Below, piece by piece: positions 1 through 4,687 of a stretch of 6,523 nucleotides of DNA. Numbering within the stretch: the stretch's first letter is position 1; every line of letters starts with the position of its first letter. The notes beneath the pieces were generated by a model. That model ran no database searches, had not been told where the DNA came from, and was given only the letters and a program-made list of their open reading frames with translations. The position numbers and the translations under genes were made by a program. The DNA is from Candidatus Bathyarchaeota archaeon (GTDB taxonomy: Archaea > Asgardarchaeota > Lokiarchaeia > Sigyniarchaeales > Sigyniarchaeaceae), in the NCBI GenBank assembly GCA_014729935.1, contig WJJB01000373.1, positions 1 through 6,523 on the forward strand. Direction: 5' to 3'.

Positions 1-1341
1 GATGATGAGGATAAAGAAGAAGAATACGAGCTCACCAACGACCCTGTGGAATTTCCCAAGATGCAAGCGGAACTGTCCAAGAATGCAGCAGATGAGCTTG
101 AAGAAGACTCCAAGTTATTCTCGTTGATTCAGCTTGAACCGGATGAATTCGTCTCGCAAATGGTCCGGATTCCAATCCTGAAGTTCAATGACGTGACAAG
201 AGAGATAAAAACGATTAACGATTTCATGTCGGTTTCCAAGAATGCATACAAGCACCATTCCCTATACAATGACGATATTATCGAGGAAAATCTTGATTTC
301 GCAAGTGCAGTTACCCGGTCACCCACCAGTGGGAAAGGGCTCGCGTTCGTGGTGGAAGCTGCTATTGCCTATGGGAAGAATATAAAGGTGCCCTCAAAGG
401 CATCCGACGCGGTCTTCAGGTTCGTTAACAGAACCCCGAAGCTAAGGGATAATACCGATTGTGCCATTTGGAAAACAATCTCTATCGTGAACTGGAAAAA
501 CTACAAGTTGGACACGTTTGATAATGGCATTCCCAAAGGACCCGTTCGCGTGTTCGTTAATGTTTCAGGGCCTTTCGTGCACTTGATGTTCAAATCACAA
601 TCAAAACAGGCGTTAGCTGAAGACGACAACTTGATGAAGGAAATAAAGCTAGCATTGGAGCAGGTTGGCAGGAGATTACGCACTTACCTAACCAAGCGAG
701 CGAAGCATCAAGAAAGGAAGAAACGTGCCTCTAAATTCCTCCAATTTGCACCATATATATCCCGTTCATTATTCAACATCCTCGATCGTGCAGGTTCCAG
801 CCAAGATTTGGCAGAACCCGAGGAAATTGAAGAAAAACTGATTGGTTCGATTGGGAAGAAACCAATTGAAACAAAGGTGAATGCGGTGAGCTTGGATGTT
901 GAACCAAAGACTTCCACCAAGCGCCTTGCACCGCCTGCCAAGAAATCCGAAAAACCAAAGGTTTCCAAGAAAAAGGAGCCCGAGAAACCAAAGGAAACCA
1001 AGGAAGACTCGAAAGCACAAGTTCAAAAAACTTTAGTCTCCAAAACACCTCCCAAGGAAACTAAATCGACGAAATCACCACCCAGTCCCAAAAAAACACC
1101 ACCAGGGAAAAAGAGCGAACCAGAAAAGCCCGCCGGGCCCCTGAAGATCAACGAGGAAAACATTCTAAAACGTTTGCCCTCCGACAAACCTGTGAAGATC
1201 TCATACTTGATAAAAGCGCTTGGAATCAAGGATATCACCGATGCACGTTTCTTGGACATGAAATTGAAGATTCTCATGAAAAATGGGAGGGTTGAGCGGT
1301 CCAAGATCGAGGGGAAATCATATTTTCGCAAGATCGAGTGA
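1..1341 (+). CDS. top6B: DNA topoisomerase VI subunit B, C-terminal part (5' end outside window), with extra C-terminal linker and winged-helix-like domain
   Basis: The reading frame is open from base 1, so the gene starts left of the window; 446 residues are visible and the GTG at 46 is internal. Topo VI B binds ATP and drives the A subunit through double-strand DNA passage. Seen here is the GHKL transducer: TR-P-S-GKG then FVVEAAIAYG (about residues 105-125), the RFVNRTPKLRD block (about 140-150), NWKNYKL (about 164-170), and SKQALAED, whose Lys (about 202) matches the family's switch lysine that contacts ATP. A long basic helix follows, ending in PYISRSL (about 251-257), where the Sulfolobus-type protein nearly ends. 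Here about 190 further residues follow: an acidic stretch, a Lys/Pro/Glu-rich linker (about 300-380), and a folded-looking domain of about 65 residues resembling a winged helix. Before the transducer lies about 95 residues of acidic/polar sequence with no recognisable H2TH motif. The ATPase site itself is outside the window. The stop is doubled in frame (TGA TGA). Confidence 0.9.
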   Translation, partial: DDEDKEEEYELTNDPVEFPKMQAELSKNAADELEEDSKLFSLIQLEPDEFVSQMVRIPILKFNDVTREIKTINDFMSVSKNAYKHHSLYNDDIIEENLDFASAVTRSPTSGKGLAFVVEAAIAYGKNIKVPSKASDAVFRFVNRTPKLRDNTDCAIWKTISIVNWKNYKLDTFDNGIPKGPVRVFVNVSGPFVHLMFKSQSKQALAEDDNLMKEIKLALEQVGRRLRTYLTKRAKHQERKKRASKFLQFAPYISRSLFNILDRAGSSQDLAEPEEIEEKLIGSIGKKPIETKVNAVSLDVEPKTSTKRLAPPAKKSEKPKVSKKKEPEKPKETKEDSKAQVQKTLVSKTPPKETKSTKSPPSPKKTPPGKKSEPEKPAGPLKINEENILKRLPSDKPVKISYLIKALGIKDITDARFLDMKLKILMKNGRVERSKIEGKSYFRKIE

Positions 1342-1342
1342 T
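1338..1342 (+). promoter_or_regulatory. Probable ribosome binding site of top6A, overlapping the top6B stop
   Basis: GTGAT, matching the right half of the archaeal Shine-Dalgarno consensus GGAGGTGAT, straddles the TGA of top6B and ends 5 nt before the top6A ATG. The placement suggests coupled translation of the two subunits. The match is short, so it is only a moderate call. Confidence 0.4.
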
Positions 1343-1347
1343 GAATA

Positions 1348-2547
1348 ATGTGTGCAAATAAGAAAACTCCCGAAGAGAAACGAAAGGAAAAGGTCATCAA
1401 GATCCTGCGCGAAGAATTCGAGAATCGACTGGAGAACAAGTCCGATAAAAATTACGAATTGCCGGATAACGTGCTTCCTGTTGAGGAGATTTCAACGGAG
1501 GAAGCATATGACCGAATATCTCAACTTGCTCGTAAATTATATGACTTGGTGATGAAAACCGGCAGGATAAGCCTCGATGTTCCATTACGAAGTTCAAGCA
1601 ATATCATTTACGATGAACTTAATGATCTCTTACTTCTCGGGGAAAAGGTTAACACGAAGGTCTTTCATTCGCTAACCAGCGTTGAAGACATTACCAGGCT
1701 CATCAGGGTCATGGAAATAGTGCATGAATTATTGAAGAAACGAATGCATGGAACGAAACGTGAAATTTATTACTCGGATGTGAACCTATTTAAAAGTCAA
1801 TCTAATTCAGATAATTGCATTGAGGATCTCTCCACGGTGCTTCACACCATCAGGAATTCAACTAACGTGGTTGCTTCTGCGAAAGGCACGGCAATTGGAA
1901 GACTCCGGATCAAGGATCAAAACGATATCATCGACTTGGAATCCATGGGATCGGGGGGGTGGAGCATCACGCCTTTCCTGGACAACGTTGAGATCGTTGA
2001 ATCCGATGCCGAATTCATCCTGGTGGTGGAAAAGGATGCAGCACTTATCAGGCTCAGCGAGGCGAAATGGTGGAGGGACTACCCGTGCATCATATTTTCA
2101 GGGAAAGGCGCTGCAGACGTGGCAACGCGAATGTTCCTGAGAAGGGTCAACAAGGTTCTCAAGCTTCCAACCTTTTGCTTGGTAGATAGCGATCCATATG
2201 GGCATTACATATATTCTGTGTATCTCAGGGGAAGCAAACGTTTGAGCTATGAATCACCATTCTTGGCAACCAATGACATGAACCTTCTTGGTGTGCTCAC
2301 CCGAGACCTAGATCAATACAAGGTACCTAAAGAGTGCAGGATCCCGATGAATAAAACAGACATCAAGCGCTGCAAGGAAATGCTAGAGGAGGATTTCATC
2401 AAATCCAACAAACCATGGCATGATGACCTCAATCTCATGTTGAAGAAAAAGGAAAAAGCCGAGATTCAAGCATTGAGTTCAAGGGGTTTCGAATACCTGA
2501 CCGATGAATACCTGCCCACCAAGATAGAGACGCAGGATTGGATATGA
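1348..2547 (+). CDS. top6A: DNA topoisomerase VI subunit A (Spo11-type DNA-cleaving subunit)
   Basis: This 399-residue protein is full length for the family (usually about 360-400). It cuts both DNA strands by forming 5'-phosphotyrosyl links and works as A2B2 with Top6B, encoded 6 nt upstream. An Arg/Lys-rich N-terminus is followed by the winged-helix CAP-type 5Y domain (about 78-185), with PLRSSSNIIYDEL at 79-91 and the catalytic motif TKREIYYSDVNLF, in which the second Tyr (Tyr142) is the expected nucleophile. The Toprim domain follows: VVEKDAA with Glu228, the IIFSGKGAAD strand-turn (248-257), and LVDSDPYG with the metal-binding acidic pair Asp280/Asp282. The C-terminal block has GVLTRDLDQY, then KAEIQALSSRGF and YLPTKIETQDWI, typical of the family end. 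All catalytic residues I can place are intact. The ATG at 1348 is the only start near the upstream stop. Some motif spellings (DPYG, SYES, EIQALSxxGF) look closer, from memory, to eukaryotic TOP6A/Spo11 than to most archaeal ones. Confidence 0.96.
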   Translation: MCANKKTPEEKRKEKVIKILREEFENRLENKSDKNYELPDNVLPVEEISTEEAYDRISQLARKLYDLVMKTGRISLDVPLRSSSNIIYDELNDLLLLGEKVNTKVFHSLTSVEDITRLIRVMEIVHELLKKRMHGTKREIYYSDVNLFKSQSNSDNCIEDLSTVLHTIRNSTNVVASAKGTAIGRLRIKDQNDIIDLESMGSGGWSITPFLDNVEIVESDAEFILVVEKDAALIRLSEAKWWRDYPCIIFSGKGAADVATRMFLRRVNKVLKLPTFCLVDSDPYGHYIYSVYLRGSKRLSYESPFLATNDMNLLGVLTRDLDQYKVPKECRIPMNKTDIKRCKEMLEEDFIKSNKPWHDDLNLMLKKKEKAEIQALSSRGFEYLTDEYLPTKIETQDWI

Positions 2548-2550
2548 GGT
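2546..2550 (+). promoter_or_regulatory. Ribosome binding site of the HEAT-like gene, overlapping the top6A stop
   Basis: GAGGT begins inside the TGA stop of top6A and lies 6 nt before the ATG at 2557. This is a good Shine-Dalgarno match with normal spacing. It supports that start and argues for translation coupled to top6A on one transcript. Confidence 0.6.
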
Positions 2551-2556
2551 AAAATT

Positions 2557-3099
2557 ATGGAAATATTTAGACTTAGCAATGGGATGATCGTGCAGATCAT
2601 CTCGAAGGAAAAAATGGAACGATGGGACCCAGAAGTCCCGTTAATGTTTATAGATTATATCTTAGAGAAAAAGCTTGCGAGCTATGGTTCATCCAAGGAT
2701 CAATCGAGGATCAGGAAATACTTGGATGATATACTCGAAAAGGTAGCTATCCCCAAGTTAACCGATGCTCTTGAATCGGAAGATGAAGAGGAACGACTGA
2801 GCGTGTCAGAACGCCTAGTCGAGGTGTCCAAGAATAACGCCGACAAGGTAAAACCCGTCTTGAAATTCTTGGAAAAAACCATGAAAAAAGAGAAAAGCAA
2901 AGACATAAAGGAAAACTTGGAAAAAGTAATCAAAAACCATGAAAAGCTCCTGAAGCGAAAGGAAAGGGCCGAGCGGAGGAAGAAAATGCGCCAACTGGAT
3001 CAGGACTTGGTTGCGGGCAAAATATCTGCAGAAGAATATGGAAAGGCTCGCAAGGAATACCTTCAAGATGGCGACGACTCTGAAGAAGACGAAACATAA
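2557..3099 (+). CDS. Unassigned highly charged alpha-helical protein, HEAT/armadillo-like, in the topo VI operon
   Basis: I do not recognise a named family for this 180-residue protein. A short N-terminal part (1-45) contains a possible beta pair (FRLSNGMIVQIISKE) and a hydrophobic helix (PLMFIDYILEKKL). Residues about 62-132 read as two helix pairs with HEAT-like spacing: AIPKLTDAL, then a helix ending ERLVEVSKN, then VKPVLKFLEKTMKK, then DIKENLEKVIKNHEKLL. A very basic helix (about 132-145) follows. Next comes LDQDLVAGKISAEEYGKA, which recalls the short SHOCT-type motif (a turn with GKIS-EEY), and an acidic tail (171-180). There is no signal peptide or membrane segment, so it is probably cytosolic. 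It starts 9 nt after top6A with a good ribosome site and ends 15 nt before the next gene, so it is co-expressed with topo VI. A scaffold or protein-binding role is plausible but not shown. The HEAT call rests on helix pattern only; a coiled-coil protein is the main alternative. Confidence 0.75.
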   Translation: MEIFRLSNGMIVQIISKEKMERWDPEVPLMFIDYILEKKLASYGSSKDQSRIRKYLDDILEKVAIPKLTDALESEDEEERLSVSERLVEVSKNNADKVKPVLKFLEKTMKKEKSKDIKENLEKVIKNHEKLLKRKERAERRKKMRQLDQDLVAGKISAEEYGKARKEYLQDGDDSEEDET

Positions 3100-3100
3100 T

Positions 3101-3104
3101 GGAG
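3101..3104 (+). promoter_or_regulatory. Ribosome binding site of the longin/roadblock-like gene
   Basis: GGAG lies just after the TAA of the preceding gene and 10 nt before the ATG at 3115. An ATG overlapping that TAA at 3099 is in another frame and leads to a short unrelated peptide. The preceding stop is in the same frame as this gene, so the ATG at 3115 is the first possible in-frame ATG. Confidence 0.5.
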
Positions 3105-3114
3105 CGAATTCACA

Positions 3115-3966
3115 ATGATATTCGGGATTTCCATCATCAACTCCTCGGGATTTCCATATTACACCAAGGATTACGTCATGGAGCCCAAAAATATCCCGCT
3201 GAAGATGCTATTTTTCGATTATTCCAAGAAACTCATCCAAACTAGCCGTGACTCCCAGTTTGAAATGATGGCAGGTCTCATCTCTGCCATTTTCAATTTT
3301 TCCAAAGCACTCAATAATTCAATAGGGGAACTCGTTTACATCAAGCCTGAATTCGAGATTGAAAACCTGTTGGATGGCGAGGAGGGAAGATGTGAAACGG
3401 GAACACTCGTAACGGTGAAGTGCGAGTCTTATTGCATCAAACAAGCCGTGAAAACAAAGCTGGATTACATATATCACCACGTGATAGCGCCCCTAGAACC
3501 CTTGAGTGACAAGACACGCCTTGCACCTTCAGAGGAAAAGCACATCCAAGAAATTTTGCTAAACCTGCCTGCAAAGCAATTGGTACGTTCCCATTCCAGG
3601 GAGCTGGAAAAATCCCTGACAGATTTCATCAAGGATAACAAAACATATGGCATTCAAGCCGTGAGCATTACAAGCGAGGACCTACTCCCACTCAAGACCG
3701 TGGGTATATCTACAGACGAGCTACAATTACTGCTTCGATCACTAGGAACGGTTCCCGCGGTAAACCCGCTTGATTGGAAATTCAGGCAGGCATGGACAAG
3801 GGAAAATGCCGCTTTAACCTTGGTCTTGATCAATTCGTCTTTCAACGTGGAATGCAATGATCTCAGCCAACCACTGTACTATATCATCATTTGTGAAGAA
3901 AATGCTGCATTAGGGGACCTTCCACGACATCTGTACCTGCAGCTTAACGAGATCCTGTATATTTAG
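3115..3966 (+). CDS. Protein with two longin/roadblock-like halves, possible small-GTPase-related regulator
   Basis: This 283-residue protein has no membrane segment or signal peptide and is probably cytosolic. Residues 1-128 follow a longin-type order: a first beta hairpin (GISIINSSGFPYYTKDY), an amphipathic helix (FEMMAGLISAIFNFSKAL, 49-66), three strands with an acidic loop (about 70-106), and a long helix (108-126). The hairpin beginning II-SG-P and the M-GLISAI-F helix are the pattern I associate with longin/roadblock proteins abundant in Asgard archaea, where such domains are thought to serve Ras-like GTPases. The second half (about 178-283) again looks alpha/beta: YGIQAVSITSEDLLPLKTVG, a helix, hydrophobic strands (ALTLVLINSSF, LYYIIICEE) and a final helix (LPRHLYLQLNEIL). 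It is the last gene of the topo VI cluster. No GTPase or catalytic motif is seen. Profile-level similarity is inferred by eye, so the family call is moderate; a stand-alone PAS/GAF-like alpha/beta fold is an alternative. Confidence 0.75.
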   Translation: MIFGISIINSSGFPYYTKDYVMEPKNIPLKMLFFDYSKKLIQTSRDSQFEMMAGLISAIFNFSKALNNSIGELVYIKPEFEIENLLDGEEGRCETGTLVTVKCESYCIKQAVKTKLDYIYHHVIAPLEPLSDKTRLAPSEEKHIQEILLNLPAKQLVRSHSRELEKSLTDFIKDNKTYGIQAVSITSEDLLPLKTVGISTDELQLLLRSLGTVPAVNPLDWKFRQAWTRENAALTLVLINSSFNVECNDLSQPLYYIIICEENAALGDLPRHLYLQLNEILYI

Positions 3967-3970
3967 GGAT

Positions 3971-4687
3971 TCAGGAAGCCCTCGAGAAGAATTCGATGAT
4001 TTCATTTCCCTTGATCTTAACGCATCGAGAAACATATCGTTTTAACACATCGGGATGTTCTTGGGTGACAAGAACGATGGTTTTCCCGTAAATCCTGTTT
4101 GCTTCTTGAAAAGATTTGAATAATTCTATTCGCCCATCACTATCCAAATTTTGTTCAGGTTCATCGGCAAAGATGACATCGCAATCCATCATGAGTGCTC
4201 GGGTGAGTAACGCGCGCTGTTGTTGCCCGACCGAACACGTGCGCGGGCTTTTATCGATAATACTTTGTATGTTAAAGCGCTTGACGTTTGCCATGAGCTT
4301 CTCATGTATCTCCTGCTCATCGCAATTCTTGATATAGGAGATATCACTATAGTGCGTTTCATTTGCCAAGAAAAAGGGAAGGAGTATATTTTCTCTTAAC
4401 GTTAATTCGGGGAGTAATACCTGACTCTGGCTAACGAAACCGAAATTCGAGACTTTGCGATGGACCTTTCCCTTGAAGGGATTCATGATCCCACTCATGA
4501 CCTTGAGAAGGCTTGTTTTCCCGCTGCCATTTGGGCCAGAAATTGATAAAAACTCTCCATCCTGAACATGCATGTCGATACCATCTAATGGCGTGAAAAT
4601 GCGGCTCACGTTTGATTTCCGGGCCACAGATTTATCCAATCTATAGGAAATCGTCACGTTTTCTAATTTAATTACCCAGTTTTTCAA
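3971..4687 (-). CDS. ABC transporter ATP-binding protein, LolD/MacB/FtsE type, with atypical signature and H-loop
   Basis: This 238-residue single nucleotide-binding domain is the usual length for LolD/FtsE proteins. Seen in order are the A-loop region ISYRL (Tyr15), Walker A GPNGSGKT (51-58), Q-loop FVSQ (Gln87), signature CSVGQQQR (151-158), Walker B VIFADEP with catalytic Glu176, D-loop NLD (180-182), and VTQEH at the H-loop. ADEP-x-x-NLDS resembles the LolD/MacB signature ADEPTGNLDS. Two motifs are off: the normal LSGGQ reads CSVGQ, and the H-loop His is Gln209 (codon CAA, checked on the minus strand), with a His two residues later. It should bind ATP and dimerise, but hydrolysis may be slowed. 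The start is TTG at 4687-4685: an in-frame TGA lies a few codons upstream with no ATG or GTG between, and the next Met (residue 39) would remove the first strand. It overlaps the upstream membrane-protein gene by 20 nt and is almost certainly its energising partner. Confidence 0.92.
   Translation of the reverse strand: MKNWVIKLENVTISYRLDKSVARKSNVSRIFTPLDGIDMHVQDGEFLSISGPNGSGKTSLLKVMSGIMNPFKGKVHRKVSNFGFVSQSQVLLPELTLRENILLPFFLANETHYSDISYIKNCDEQEIHEKLMANVKRFNIQSIIDKSPRTCSVGQQQRALLTRALMMDCDVIFADEPEQNLDSDGRIELFKSFQEANRIYGKTIVLVTQEHPDVLKRYVSRCVKIKGNEIIEFFSRAS

Noticed and set aside
46..48. GTG as the start of the topo VI B gene
   Set aside because: The frame is open upstream to base 1 and the protein lacks its whole ATPase domain from here, so this GTG is an internal Val codon.
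916..1131. Possible tandem DNA repeat from the repeated Lys/Pro/Glu codons
   Set aside because: The peptide is low-complexity but has no constant unit length or nucleotide repeat; it looks like a disordered linker.
708..1439. Several long minus-strand open frames opposite the end of top6B
   Set aside because: They are antisense shadows of the Lys/Glu/Pro-rich linker, giving Phe/Leu/Ser-rich low-complexity peptides with no start context or domain. The plus strand carries conserved topo VI sequence.
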